From: Chloroflexota bacterium
Lineage (GTDB): Bacteria; Chloroflexota; Dehalococcoidia; Lucifugimonadales; JACPCK01
Length of the DNA stretch: 64,000 nucleotides
Direction: 5' to 3'
Assembly (NCBI GenBank): GCA_016179845.1
Contig: JACPCK010000034.1
Coordinates: 37,957 to 101,956, forward strand
A model generated the notes under the pieces. That model was not told the origin of the DNA, did no database searches, and worked only from the letters and a program-made list of their open reading frames with translations. This document shows, piece by piece, positions 33,344 to 42,533 of this stretch (within the stretch, counting starts at the first letter, position 1; each line of letters starts with the position of its first letter). Made by a program: the position numbers and the translations under genes.

Positions 33344-34459
33344 TTGAAGGCTGTAATTCTTGCCGGAGGTGAGGGGACCCGCCTGCGCCCCCTGACCTGC
33401 AACCTGCCCAAGCCCATGGTGCCTGTGGTCAACCGCCCATTCCTGGAGCACCTTGTTGCTCGCCTGGCCCTCCATCAGATCAGCGGTGCTGTCCTCACAT
33501 TGAACTACCTGCCAGAGGCCGTCCGGCAGTACTTCGGCGACGGTGAAGCCCTGGGCATACCCCTGTCCTACTCTCTAGAGGAGCGGCCCATGAACACCGC
33601 TGGCGCCGTTAAGCTCGTGGAGAAGCTGCTGGATGAAACCTCCCTCGTATTCAACGGCGATATTTTCACAGACCTGGACCTGGGAGCCCTGCTCGTCTTC
33701 CATAGGGAAAAAGGCGCCAAAGTCACTATCGCGCTAACCCCTGTGGAAGACCCCACGCCATACGGCGTGGTAGAAACGGACAGGGAAGGAAGGATACTCC
33801 AGTTCCTGGAGAAACCCCCCCACGAAGCCGTGTCTACAACCTGGGTCAACGGCGGGACCTATGTGCTGGAGCCCGAGGTGCTGGAGTACGTGCCTTCAGG
33901 CGAGCCTTTTAGTTTCGAAAGAGGCCTCTTTCCTGCCCTTCTAGAAAAGGGCGTCCCACTCTACGGGTTCAGGTCTAGGGCCTACTGGCTGGACATCGGA
34001 ACCCCTGCCAACTACCTGCGGATACACCGGGACCTCCTTCTGGGAGGCACCAGCGTTCACTGGGACGGCCAGGAGGTATCCCGCGGCGTCTGGGTGGGAG
34101 AGGGCTCCGTGATCGATAGCAGGGTCATCTTTCGAGCGCCGGTGCTGGTGGGCAAGGGTTGTATCGTAGAGCCCGGCGTCCATCTACTGGGGCCCCTCGT
34201 CCTTGGACCCGGGTGCCACGTGGAGCAAGAGGCCACCATCGAAGGCTCCGTCCTCTGGGCAGGCTCCCGAGTGGCGAAGGGGGCCATCCTGCGCAGGTGT
34301 ATCGTCGGCAGCGGATGTCGGATAGGGGAAGGCGCCTACGTCGGCGATGGCTGTGCCCTGGGCGACCATGTGGAGGTAGGGGCAGGGAACCAATTGGACC
34401 GGGGACTGGCCCTTTGGCCTGGGCACAAGCTCGCCCCTGGCGCCGTGGCTTTTCTATAG
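33344..34459 (+). CDS. NDP-sugar pyrophosphorylase (mannose-1-P guanylyltransferase-like)
   Basis: A 371-residue sugar-1-phosphate nucleotidyltransferase with TTG start after gggaggag. The catalytic domain starts MKAVILAGGEGTRLRPLTCN, then LPKPMVPVVNRPFLEHLV. It continues with SLVFNGDIFTDLDL, TPYGVVETDREGRI and VNGGTYVLEPEVLEY. From about residue 250 a left-handed beta-helix of hexapeptide repeats follows (VWVGEGSVIDSRVIFRAPVL, VGKGCIVEPGV). This layout fits GDP-mannose or glucose-1-phosphate thymidylyl/uridylyl transferases. With the mutase and isomerase that follow, GDP-mannose or UDP-glucose supply for surface glycans is likely; the nucleotide is not certain. Confidence 0.9.
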   Translation: MKAVILAGGEGTRLRPLTCNLPKPMVPVVNRPFLEHLVARLALHQISGAVLTLNYLPEAVRQYFGDGEALGIPLSYSLEERPMNTAGAVKLVEKLLDETSLVFNGDIFTDLDLGALLVFHREKGAKVTIALTPVEDPTPYGVVETDREGRILQFLEKPPHEAVSTTWVNGGTYVLEPEVLEYVPSGEPFSFERGLFPALLEKGVPLYGFRSRAYWLDIGTPANYLRIHRDLLLGGTSVHWDGQEVSRGVWVGEGSVIDSRVIFRAPVLVGKGCIVEPGVHLLGPLVLGPGCHVEQEATIEGSVLWAGSRVAKGAILRRCIVGSGCRIGEGAYVGDGCALGDHVEVGAGNQLDRGLALWPGHKLAPGAVAFL

Positions 34460-34533
34460 CCTTTGTTCTGATGTGCTCCTTGCTGGCCGGGACACCTCCC
34501 AATGCCATGACTTGACAAGAGTGAGGGCTCAGC

Positions 34534-35955
34534 ATGGCTATCAAGTTCGGCACCGACGGGTGGCGAGGCATCATCGCCGACGACTTTACCTTCGAGAACG
34601 TCCGTTTCTGTGCCCAGGGGGTCGCCCAGTACCTTCTGGGGACCGGTCAGGCCCCCAGGGGCCTCGTCGTAGGCTACGACACCCGCTTCGCCTCGGAGGA
34701 CTTCGCCGCTGCCGTCGCCGAGGTCATGGCGGGCAACGGGATCAAGACCATCCTTTGCGACAGGTCGGCGCCCACCCCCGTTGTCAGCTATAACATCATA
34801 ACCAGAGCAGCCGCCGGGGCCGCCATAATAACCGCCAGCCACAATCCAGCCCGCTGGAACGGCTTCAAGTTCAAGCCCGAATACGCCGGCAGCGCATCAC
34901 CTGAGGTTATCACGGCTCTCGAGGACCAGATCGGAAGAGTTGAGGCTTCACGGAGGGTGATGCTCCTGCCGATGAGCCAGGCGCTGCATCAGGGTCTGGT
35001 CCAGCATGTTGAACCCAAGTCCGCCTACCTGCGCCACATAGGGAGCCTGGTAGACCTGGAGGCCCTGAAAACAGCCGGGCTCAGGATAGGCCTGGACGCC
35101 ATGTACGGGGCCGGCGCCGGCTACTTCCCCTCCCTCCTGAATGGAGGCTCCACCCAGGTTCAAGAGATCCACGGCGAGAGGAACCCTCTTTTCCCTGGCA
35201 TGGCCCAGCCAGAGCCAGTCGCCCACAACCTCAAGGGCCTCACAGACCTGATAACGGAAAGGAGCCTTGACGTAGGATTAGCCTTAGATGGCGACGCCGA
35301 CCGGGCCGGCGCAGTGGATGAAAAGGGCCAGTTCATCACTCCCCTCCAGATGTTCGCCTTGCTGGCCCTCTATCTGCTGGAGGTCAGGGGTTTCCGCGGC
35401 CCCCTCGTCAAGTCCCTCACCGCCACTAGCATGATCTATCGCCTGGGCGAGCTGTACCAGGTCCCTGTGCACGAGACGCCGGTGGGATTCAAGTACATCG
35501 GCCCCATTATGCTCCAGGAAAAGGCTATCATCGGCGGCGAGGAGAGCGGCGGCTTCGGCTGCGGCTGCCATATACCGGAACGAGACGGCATCCTGAGCAA
35601 CCTGTTCTTCATCGATCTCATGGTGCGTACTGGGAAACGCCCATCGGAGCTTGTCCAGTACCTGTACGAGAAGACGGGCCAGCACCACTACCAGCGGGAG
35701 GACCTGATCTTCCCTCAAGGGCAAAGAGAGGCCGTGCAGAAGCGGGTGACCCAGGCCCGCCCCGACGCCCTGGCCGGCCTTCCGGTCCTGGAAAGAGACA
35801 CCATCGACGGAGTCCGCTTCCGCCTGCGAGGAGGCGCATGGCTGGTGGTGCGGTTCTCCGGCACTGAGCCCCTGCTGCGCATATATGCCGAGGCGGAAAG
35901 CCCCCAAAGGGCCAGGGAGCTTATCAACGCCGGCCGGGACATAGCGGGGCTCTAG
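34534..35955 (+). CDS. Phosphoglucomutase/phosphomannomutase
   Basis: A 473-residue alpha-D-phosphohexomutase. FGTDGWRGIIADDFT opens the protein, and the phosphoserine loop is IITASHNPARWNGFK near residue 108. The metal loop is LALDGDADRAGAVDE near 251, the sugar-binding loop is GGEESGGFG near 334, and the phosphate-binding loop is VRFSGTEPLLRIYAE near 435. All four active-site loops are intact. It interconverts hexose-1- and -6-phosphates, linking the upstream nucleotidyltransferase with the downstream isomerase. The stop abuts the ATG of the isomerase, a translationally coupled pair. The glucose/mannose preference cannot be fixed from sequence alone. Confidence 0.94.
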   Translation: MAIKFGTDGWRGIIADDFTFENVRFCAQGVAQYLLGTGQAPRGLVVGYDTRFASEDFAAAVAEVMAGNGIKTILCDRSAPTPVVSYNIITRAAAGAAIITASHNPARWNGFKFKPEYAGSASPEVITALEDQIGRVEASRRVMLLPMSQALHQGLVQHVEPKSAYLRHIGSLVDLEALKTAGLRIGLDAMYGAGAGYFPSLLNGGSTQVQEIHGERNPLFPGMAQPEPVAHNLKGLTDLITERSLDVGLALDGDADRAGAVDEKGQFITPLQMFALLALYLLEVRGFRGPLVKSLTATSMIYRLGELYQVPVHETPVGFKYIGPIMLQEKAIIGGEESGGFGCGCHIPERDGILSNLFFIDLMVRTGKRPSELVQYLYEKTGQHHYQREDLIFPQGQREAVQKRVTQARPDALAGLPVLERDTIDGVRFRLRGGAWLVVRFSGTEPLLRIYAEAESPQRARELINAGRDIAGL

Positions 35956-37023
35956 ATGGCAGACCTCGACGCCCCAGAGACCTACCGGCGGCTGGACCCC
36001 TCCGGCATGCGAGGCCGCATGAGCAGCCTCGACCAGCAGTGCTGGGAGGCGTGGCAGGCTGCCAGGAGTCTAACCCTTCCTCAGGCCTACCGTTCTGCGA
36101 AGCAGGTAGTCGTGGCCGGCATGGGCGGCTCCGCCATTGGCGGTGACCTGGTGTCCGACCTCTTATCTCTCGAAAATGCGCCCCCCATCGTCTGCTGGCG
36201 GGACTACGGCCTGCCCCAATGGGCCGGTGAGGATACCTTGGTAGTAGTCTCCAGCTACTCCGGCGAGACGGAGGAAAGCCTGTCGGCCTTCCGCGCGGCA
36301 CTGGAACGAGGCTGCAAAGCAGTAGCTGTCACCAGCGGGGGCCGTCTCCGGGCCCTGGCCCTGGAGAATGGGGTGCCTTTGCTGCCCATCACCTTCAAGG
36401 GGGAGCCGCGCTCTGCCGTAGGGTGGAGCCTACTGGGGTTGCTGGGCCTCCTCCAGGGCCTTTCCCTCTGCACCGACAAGGAAGAGAGCGTGAAAGAGGC
36501 CGTCGGTGTGCTCCAAGGCCTGGCCGCCAGGTACGGCTCTACCGAGGAGGCCAAAGTCATGGCCCGCCGCCTCCAGGACCGATTGGTCGTAATATACGGC
36601 GCAGGTATTCTCCAGGCCGTGGCCCGCCGCTGGAAGACCCAGATCAACGAAAACGCTAAAGCCTGGGCCTTCGCCGAAGCCCTTCCTGAGCTCAATCACA
36701 ACTCCATCGTGGGTCTGCCATTGCCCCGCGTCCTTAAGGGGAGAGCCCGTGTCATCCTCCTCCTTGCTCCTGATTTCACCCATCCCCGAGTAACCCTCCG
36801 GTTCCAGATCACGCAGGATATCTTGGCCAAAGAAGGAGTACAAGCAGAGGAGGTCAGGGCAGAGGGCAAGGGTCCCCTGGCCCAGGTCCTCAGCACTCTG
36901 TGCCTGGGGGACTGGGTCAGCTACTATTTGGCCCTCCTCTACGACGCTGACCCCTCGCCGGTGCCGGTCATCGATTATCTGAAGGCCGCTCTCACCAGGG
37001 CAGCCCAGGCCCCCGAGCTTTGA
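35956..37023 (+). CDS. Bifunctional phosphoglucose/phosphomannose isomerase
   Basis: A 355-residue SIS-domain protein. The first SIS domain has VVVAGMGGSAIGGDLVSDLL near residues 50-69 and VVSSYSGETEESLSAFRAAL near 95. A second domain follows from about 200, with LVVIYGAGILQAVARRWKTQ then INENAKAWAFAEALPELNHN, containing the conserved Glu and His of the PGI/PMI family. It connects fructose-6-phosphate with glucose-6- and mannose-6-phosphate. Its start abuts the mutase stop. Together with the nucleotidyltransferase the three genes form one sugar-nucleotide unit. Confidence 0.93.
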   Translation: MADLDAPETYRRLDPSGMRGRMSSLDQQCWEAWQAARSLTLPQAYRSAKQVVVAGMGGSAIGGDLVSDLLSLENAPPIVCWRDYGLPQWAGEDTLVVVSSYSGETEESLSAFRAALERGCKAVAVTSGGRLRALALENGVPLLPITFKGEPRSAVGWSLLGLLGLLQGLSLCTDKEESVKEAVGVLQGLAARYGSTEEAKVMARRLQDRLVVIYGAGILQAVARRWKTQINENAKAWAFAEALPELNHNSIVGLPLPRVLKGRARVILLLAPDFTHPRVTLRFQITQDILAKEGVQAEEVRAEGKGPLAQVLSTLCLGDWVSYYLALLYDADPSPVPVIDYLKAALTRAAQAPEL

Positions 37024-37038
37024 AAGCGCCCGCCGCCA

Positions 37039-37066
37039 TTGACAAGGTGAACCTACGTGCTAAGAT
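37039..37066 (+). promoter_or_regulatory. Sigma-70-type promoter of the ilv-leu operon
   Basis: TTGACA at 37039-37044 and TAAGAT at 37061-37066 are separated by 16 nt. Transcription would begin near 37073, just before the T-box leader. Confidence 0.65.
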
Positions 37067-37077
37067 TTATGGATTAA

Positions 37078-37328
37078 AATGCATCTAGCCTCAGACCCTG
37101 TGAAGGGGAGGAGTAGCTTGGGATCTCGCCTCAGAGAGCTGGCAGGCGGAGCGAGCTAGCGGCAGAGCCAGGCGAAGTCGCCCCAGAGGGGCTGGCCCAA
37201 AGGCATCACGCCCTAGGACCAGACGGGGGGGCACCGTTATCGCCCGGCCGAGAGGTTCGCATGAGCGAACAAGAAGGGTGGTGCCACGGGAAGCCAGTCC
37301 CGTCCCTCAAGGGGCGGGATTTTTTGTA
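37078..37328 (+). ncRNA. T-box leader RNA of the branched-chain amino-acid operon
   Basis: This 250-nt leader has the T-box hallmarks. A stem I region contains gaggagtagc and cagagagctggcagg. The T-box sequence aagggtggtgccacg lies at 37274-37288, whose TGGT would pair with the NCCA end of an uncharged tRNA having discriminator A. A terminator immediately follows. Uncharged branched-chain tRNA should stabilise the antiterminator and switch the operon on. The specifier codon could not be fixed by eye; Ile, Leu or Val is expected from the genes. Confidence 0.88.
37299..37326 (+). terminator. T-box-controlled intrinsic terminator
   Basis: An 8-bp stem cccgtccc / ggggcggg with loop tcaa is followed by atttttt. 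The 5' side overlaps the end of the T-box antiterminator, as expected for mutually exclusive structures. Confidence 0.88.
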
Positions 37329-37380
37329 GGCTTCAAACAATGGCAGAGCAGAGCACCGGATGTCAAAGAGGTGGCAAACA

Positions 37381-39075
37381 ATGAGGATGACGGGTGGTCA
37401 GATGTTATGCGAGTCCCTGCTTCGGGAGGGCGTGAGCGTGGTATTTGGCCTTCCGGGAGGGGCCATCCTCCCCCTATACCAGACCCTGCCGCAGTTCCCG
37501 CAGCTCCGGCACATCCTCGTCCGGCACGAGCAGGGGGCGGCCTTCGCCGCCGATGGCTATGCCAGGGCCACAGGACGGCCCGGCGTCTGCTGGGCGACCT
37601 CAGGGCCCGGAGCAACTAACCTGGTGACCGGCCTCGCTTGCTCCATGATGGACTCCGTCCCTGTGGTGGCAATCACCGGTCAGGTGGCCCGCAGCGCCAT
37701 AGGCACAGATGCCTTCCAGGAGACTGATATCACCGGCATCACGGTGCCCATTACCAAGCACAATTACCTGGTCACCAGGGCTGCAGACGTGCCTCAAGTA
37801 ATAAGAGAGGCCTTCTGCTTGGCTGGAACAGGCCGTCCGGGCCCCGTCCTCGTCGACATACCCAAGGATGTCTTGACAGAAGAGGCCGATTTCAACTACC
37901 CAGAGGTGGTCCACCTTCCAGGCTACAGGCCAATCCTCGAGGCCCCTATTGAGCAGGTGCGCAAGGCAGCCGGGCTCATCGCTGCGGCCAAGCGGCCCCT
38001 CATACTGGCAGGCCATGGCGTTATCATCTCCAGGGCCTTTCAGGAGCTAAGGGAGTTGGCTGAGAGGGCTCAGACACCAGTCGTCTCCACACTCCTGGGC
38101 CTAAGCTCCTTCCCCGAGGACCACATCCTATACGTAGGCATGCCCGGCATGCACGGGGCTGCCTACGCCAGCATGGCCATCAACGAGGCAGACCTCCTCA
38201 TCGCCATCGGCATGCGCTTCGACGACCGGGTTACAGGAAAGCTCTCCGCCTTCGCCCCCAATGCAAGTGTCATCCACATCGAGATTGACCCGGCGGAGGT
38301 GGACAAGAATATCAAGGCCCACGTAGCTCTCGTGGGCGATGCTAAACACGTGCTCCGCCAGCTTCTTCCCCTCATCCAGCCGAAGACCAATCCCGAGTGG
38401 CTGCGCAGGGTGGAGGAGTTGAAGCAGGCGCACGCCCTTGGTTCCCCCCGCCCAGATCGGCTACAGCAGCGGTATGTCCTGGAACGCCTATCAGAGATCA
38501 CCGATGGGAGAGCCATCATCGTCACCGGTGTGGGCCAGCACCAGATGTGGGCCGCCCAGTACTATCAGTTCAAGGAGCCGAACCTCTTCATGTCCTCCGG
38601 CGGCCTGGGTGCCATGGGCTACGAGGTCCCCGCTGCCATGGGGGCCCAGCTTGGCCGCCCCGACAAGGTAGTATGGTCTATCGCCGGAGACGGCGGCTTC
38701 CAGATGACCATGTACGAGCTGGCCACCATGGTAGAGAACAACATCCCCGTCAAGTTCGCCCTTATGGACAACTCCTACCTGGGCATGGTTCGCCAGTGGC
38801 AGGACCTCTTCTACAAGAAGACCTACGTGGCTACCCACTACACGCGGAACCCCGACTTCGTGAAGCTGGCCGAGGCATTCGGCCTCTGGGCTGTTCGGGT
38901 CAAGGAGGTGGACCATGTGGACGACGCCATCCATCAGGCCATGCTCCACCAGGGGCCCGCCCTCATCGACTTCTGGGTAGACCAGGAGGAGAACGTGTTC
39001 CCCATGATCCCACCGGGCCAGACCGTCGCTGAGCTGATGGAAGAGCCGGAAGAGAGGGTCCATTGGAAGAAATGA
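37381..39075 (+). CDS. ilvB: Acetolactate synthase, large (catalytic) subunit
   Basis: A 564-residue ThDP enzyme condensing pyruvate to acetolactate, or pyruvate plus 2-oxobutyrate to acetohydroxybutyrate. ATG 37381 is 9 nt after gaggtgg; ATG 37360 is a weaker alternative. FGLPGGAILPLYQ, the catalytic Glu in RHEQGAAFAADGYARATG, and ATSGPGATNLVTGLA mark the pyrimidine-binding domain. The ThDP motif is GDGGFQMTMYELATMVENN and MDNSYLGMVRQWQDLFY near 440-480. FAD-site residues in the central domain are typical. It is first in the T-box operon and overlaps ilvN by an ATGA junction. Confidence 0.96.
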   Translation: MRMTGGQMLCESLLREGVSVVFGLPGGAILPLYQTLPQFPQLRHILVRHEQGAAFAADGYARATGRPGVCWATSGPGATNLVTGLACSMMDSVPVVAITGQVARSAIGTDAFQETDITGITVPITKHNYLVTRAADVPQVIREAFCLAGTGRPGPVLVDIPKDVLTEEADFNYPEVVHLPGYRPILEAPIEQVRKAAGLIAAAKRPLILAGHGVIISRAFQELRELAERAQTPVVSTLLGLSSFPEDHILYVGMPGMHGAAYASMAINEADLLIAIGMRFDDRVTGKLSAFAPNASVIHIEIDPAEVDKNIKAHVALVGDAKHVLRQLLPLIQPKTNPEWLRRVEELKQAHALGSPRPDRLQQRYVLERLSEITDGRAIIVTGVGQHQMWAAQYYQFKEPNLFMSSGGLGAMGYEVPAAMGAQLGRPDKVVWSIAGDGGFQMTMYELATMVENNIPVKFALMDNSYLGMVRQWQDLFYKKTYVATHYTRNPDFVKLAEAFGLWAVRVKEVDHVDDAIHQAMLHQGPALIDFWVDQEENVFPMIPPGQTVAELMEEPEERVHWKK

Positions 39076-39644
39076 AGCACACCATTGTCGCCCTCGTCCT
39101 GGACAAGCCGGGCGTCCTGAACCGGATCACCAGCATGATTCGACGCCGGGGCTTCAACATCTCCAGCCTGGCCGTTGGCGCCAGCGAGGCCCCCTCTCTG
39201 TCTCGCATGAGCTTCGTCGTCGAGGGAGGTGAGGAGACGGTCAAGCAGGTGACCAAGCAGCTCCAGAAGATCATCGATGTGGTGAAAGTAGCGGACATAT
39301 CGAAGGAGAATGTCGTGGCCCGGGAGCTCGCGCTCATCAAGGTGACCACCACCCCGGCCACTCGGAGCGAGATTGTCCAGTTGGTGGATATCTTCCGCGC
39401 CGGCATAATCGACGTGGGATCAGAGTCCCTCATAATCGAGGTGACCGGCGACGAGGAGAAGATCAATTCCTTGGCCCGCCTCCTTGAGCCTTTCGGTGTA
39501 AAGGAGCTCATGCGTACCGGGCGATTGGCCATGGTCCGGGGCTCCTCCACTGTCAAGATAGACGATGATCAGCTCGGGGCTCCCGCACCCAGGACCGCCA
39601 GCAACGGGGCCCCCTCCTCTGACAGCCCGCCTCCAGGATGGTAG
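39072..39644 (+). CDS. ilvN: Acetolactate synthase, small (regulatory) subunit
   Basis: A 190-residue regulatory subunit that stimulates IlvB and confers valine feedback. The N-terminal ACT domain is HTIVALVLDKPGVLNRITSM then RRRGFNISSLAVGASE, with SRMSFVVEG. The second ACT-like domain begins near residue 80 (ELALIKVTTTPATRSEIVQL) and includes SLIIEVTGDEEKINSL. A disordered Pro/Ser tail of about 30 residues (APAPRTASNG onward) is longer than usual. The start ATG 39072 overlaps the ilvB stop. Confidence 0.95.
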   Translation: MKHTIVALVLDKPGVLNRITSMIRRRGFNISSLAVGASEAPSLSRMSFVVEGGEETVKQVTKQLQKIIDVVKVADISKENVVARELALIKVTTTPATRSEIVQLVDIFRAGIIDVGSESLIIEVTGDEEKINSLARLLEPFGVKELMRTGRLAMVRGSSTVKIDDDQLGAPAPRTASNGAPSSDSPPPGW

Positions 39645-39783
39645 CCTGGGTGCCCCTGGATAGGCTACCCATACCCAGGCCGCGCTCCCAGGCAGAGCAC
39701 AGGACCCCCTACAGCATTCAGCCCTATTCATTGCCGCCTTCTCTTGGGGGAGAGCGACAGCTTCGGCACTGGCTAGAGAAGCC

Positions 39784-41400
39784 ATGAAGCTCGCCAGGAA
39801 AGTTGGGTTGCTTCCGCTCTCTGCCGAACCGCCTGGGCAAGAGAAGACAGCGATTCTCCGTGCCCTGCTCCTGCTGGTAGTGCTGCTGAGCGTCCTTTTC
39901 CGTCTCCTGTACGTCTTCTACGCCGGCTTCTCCTGGGAAGACGCCTTCATACACTTCCGCATTGCTGAAAACCTCGCTAATGGCATAGGCTTCGTCTATA
40001 ACCCAGGGGAGAGGGTGCTGGTAAGCAGCGCTCCCTTTTGGACCCTGCTGATATCGGTGTTTCCTGCTGTGGGGCTGTCGGTAGAGGGAGGCAGCAAGCT
40101 GGTGTCTATCCTCGCCGAGGTAGGCACCATACTTCTCCTTGCGTATCTGGCCAGGAGGTACGTAGGGCCGTGGGCAGGTGTTTTTGCTGCCGCCATATAC
40201 GGCCTGAACTGGAGCGTCGTCTACTGGAGCACCTCCGGGATGGAGACGGCCCTGTTCACCTTCGTGACACTGCTCGGGGTATACCTGTATGTGAACAAGA
40301 GGTACGTGTGGATGGCGGTGGCCTGCGGGCTAATGATGTGGGTCAGGCCAGAGGGCGCCCTGATGACCATCCTGCTCCTGCTCCTGACCCTGAAAGGCCT
40401 TGGCATAAGGGAGGCGTTGAAACATGGGGCCATCGCAGTTGCGGTCGTCACACCGTGGGTGGTGTTTGCCTGGGCCTACTTCGGCTCCCCGGTCCCCAAC
40501 TCTCTGACGGCCAAGGCGGTAATATATGGTGGGACCGCCGGAAGCTTCATGCGAAACTACCTTATAATCCGCAACTCCTTCATTGGAGACCCTGTAAGAG
40601 ACCTGGCCACTCTAATCGCGCTGACAGGCCTGGCGGTGGCAGTCCTGAGAAGGGCAGGCCCAGTCCTCCTGCTTACGGCGTGGATGGTCCTGTGGTACTT
40701 TGCCTACTGGCTCTCCCAGACGGCCCTTTTCCAGTGGTACCTCATACCACCATACTCGGTCTATGGGATCTTGGCTGGTATAGGTCTCGCCTTCATTGCG
40801 TCAATCGCCACTAGCTGGGCCAGGATACCTTCCTCACTCACAGAGATAGGGAAGGCCGCAGGGGCGTTAATGCTAGTGTTATTGCTCGTCGCCCTTATCG
40901 TGAGAGAAAGACACAATGTGCAAAAGAACAAGGAAGCTGAGCTTAACATTCGGGTTTACATCTCAGAATGGATCGACAAGCACACTCAGGACAATGAGGC
41001 TATCGCGATTGAGGGCATTGGAGTAGTGGGGTACATGACCGACCGCTACATCTTGGACCTGGCAGGCCTCGCTTCCCCCCAGGTCCTGCCCTACTGGGAG
41101 CGCCAGACGGTGCCCTGGTGGAAAAACGCCGACGTCCTCGTGGACATACTCAAAGACCTCCGCCCACCCTACTACGTGCGTCAGTCGGTGGTCACACCCC
41201 TCAGTCCGCAGGCCCGGGAGTGGCTGTTCCAGAACTACAGGCCCCTGGCCATCGCCACCCGCAACGGCGTAGTAGAGGCCCAGGGTCAGCCTAAGCTGTT
41301 CCAGAGCCTCCTGGAACGCATGGAGTCCCCGGCCATCTCTGACTCCGACGTGGCAGAAATGAAGAGATATCATATAATCTATGCCAGGATCTCCAGCTAG
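39784..41400 (+). CDS. Multi-pass membrane protein, GT-C glycosyltransferase-like
   Basis: A 538-residue polytopic protein with about 9-11 membrane helices followed by a soluble C-terminal part from about residue 385. The first extracytoplasmic loop after helix 1 has the acidic motif GFSWEDAFIHFRIAENLANG, then FVYNPGERVL. This matches the loop of GT-C, dolichol- or polyprenyl-phosphate-sugar-dependent glycosyltransferases, with Glu-Asp as probable catalytic acid. The soluble part contains GIGVVGYMTDRYILDLAGLA, common in the same group of uncharacterised proteins. It lies between ilvN and ilvC, 140 and 22 nt away, on the same strand, so it is probably cotranscribed although unrelated to amino-acid synthesis. 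The exact reaction is unknown. Confidence 0.72.
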   Translation: MKLARKVGLLPLSAEPPGQEKTAILRALLLLVVLLSVLFRLLYVFYAGFSWEDAFIHFRIAENLANGIGFVYNPGERVLVSSAPFWTLLISVFPAVGLSVEGGSKLVSILAEVGTILLLAYLARRYVGPWAGVFAAAIYGLNWSVVYWSTSGMETALFTFVTLLGVYLYVNKRYVWMAVACGLMMWVRPEGALMTILLLLLTLKGLGIREALKHGAIAVAVVTPWVVFAWAYFGSPVPNSLTAKAVIYGGTAGSFMRNYLIIRNSFIGDPVRDLATLIALTGLAVAVLRRAGPVLLLTAWMVLWYFAYWLSQTALFQWYLIPPYSVYGILAGIGLAFIASIATSWARIPSSLTEIGKAAGALMLVLLLVALIVRERHNVQKNKEAELNIRVYISEWIDKHTQDNEAIAIEGIGVVGYMTDRYILDLAGLASPQVLPYWERQTVPWWKNADVLVDILKDLRPPYYVRQSVVTPLSPQAREWLFQNYRPLAIATRNGVVEAQGQPKLFQSLLERMESPAISDSDVAEMKRYHIIYARISS

Positions 41401-41424
41401 CCCCGGCATACAGAAGGAGCGATG

Positions 41425-42423
41425 ATGGCCAAGATGTATCACGACCAGGACGTGGACGCCTCACCCCTGAAGAATCGGACTGTAGGAGTCGTCGGCTACG
41501 GGAGCCAGGGCCATGCCCATGCCCTGAACCTGAAAGACAACGGCTTTCAGGTTATGGTTGGCCTTTACAAGGGCAGTCAGAGCTGGCCCAGGGCCGAGCA
41601 GGCTGGCCTTCGCGTGGCCACGGTCCCTGAGGTCGCCAAAGCCGCCGACATCATTGTCATGCTGCTGCCAGACATGGCTCAGCCTCCCGTCTACAAAAAG
41701 GAGATCGAGCCCTACCTGGCAAAGGGCAAGACCCTCATGTTCGCCCACGGCTTCAACATCCACTTTGGGCAGGTCAAGCCTCCCCCTTCAGTAGATGTCT
41801 CCATGGTGGCTCCCAAGGCCCCTGGACATCGCATGCGGGAGGTCTTCACGCGGGGCCTGGGCGTCCCCGCCCTTGTGGCCGTCCATCAGGACCCATCCGG
41901 CAAGGCAAAAGAGACGGCCCTCGCCTACGCCAAGGGCATCGGCTCCACAAGGGCCGGCGTCGTAGAGACAACCTTCAAGGAAGAGACAGAGACTGACCTC
42001 TTCGGCGAGCAGGCTGTCCTCTGCGGCGGCGTGTCCCAGCTCATCAAGGCCGGCTTCGAGACCCTCGTTCAGGCTGGCTACCAGCCCGAGGTGGCCTACT
42101 TCGAGTGCCTTCACGAGCTGAAGCTCATTGTTGACCTGATATACCAGGGTGGGCTAAGTTATATGCGGTACTCTGTCAGCGACACCGCGGAGTTCGGCGA
42201 CTACACCAGGGGGCCCCGGATCATCGACCAGGCAGTGCGGGAACGAATGAAGCAAGTACTCCTGGAGGTCCAGAACGGCACCTTTGCCCGGGAGTGGATC
42301 GCTGAGGCTGACGAAGGGAAAAAGCGGTTCCTCAAGATGCGAGAGGAGGAGTCTAACCAGCCAATAGAAAGGGTTGGTCAGCAGCTCAGGGCCATGATGC
42401 CCTGGCTCAAGCAGACTACCTAG
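41425..42423 (+). CDS. ilvC: Ketol-acid reductoisomerase, class I
   Basis: A 332-residue short-form enzyme that isomerises and reduces acetolactate to dihydroxyisovalerate. ATG 41425 is preferred for spacing from aaggag, with ATG 41422 directly before it. The Rossmann motif is [20 protein letters not shown] (about 19-38). Catalytic Mg ligands appear in [14 protein letters not shown] (Asp/Glu near 190) and in [18 protein letters not shown]. The cofactor-specificity loop reads [10 protein letters not shown]. Where many relatives have Arg after GL, here there is Tyr, which might change NADPH/NADH preference. The gene is fourth in the operon. Confidence 0.96.
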   Translation: MAKMYHDQDVDASPLKNRTVGVVGYGSQGHAHALNLKDNGFQVMVGLYKGSQSWPRAEQAGLRVATVPEVAKAADIIVMLLPDMAQPPVYKKEIEPYLAKGKTLMFAHGFNIHFGQVKPPPSVDVSMVAPKAPGHRMREVFTRGLGVPALVAVHQDPSGKAKETALAYAKGIGSTRAGVVETTFKEETETDLFGEQAVLCGGVSQLIKAGFETLVQAGYQPEVAYFECLHELKLIVDLIYQGGLSYMRYSVSDTAEFGDYTRGPRIIDQAVRERMKQVLLEVQNGTFAREWIAEADEGKKRFLKMREEESNQPIERVGQQLRAMMPWLKQTT

Positions 42424-42437
42424 AGAAGGGTGACCCA

Positions 42438-42533
42438 ATGAAAAAGCCTGATCAGGAGGTAAAGTGCCCCGCGGTGCCGCCGCAGCCATGGACAGCCACC
42501 ATGCCATGGCCGGCGGACTGCGGCCTCCTTTAG
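42438..42533 (+). CDS. Possible 31-residue leader peptide before leuA
   Basis: A short frame starts at ATG 42438 after gaagggtgaccca and reads MKKPDQEVKCPAVPPQPWTA, ending ADCGLL and TAG. It lies in the 166-nt gap between ilvC and leuA. The ggcctccttt after its final codons is complementary to the leuA ribosome site aaaggagg at 42570-42577, so a hairpin could hide that site. The peptide ends in Leu-Leu, but it is not Leu-rich. A role in attenuation is a guess. Confidence 0.3.
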   Translation: MKKPDQEVKCPAVPPQPWTATMPWPADCGLL

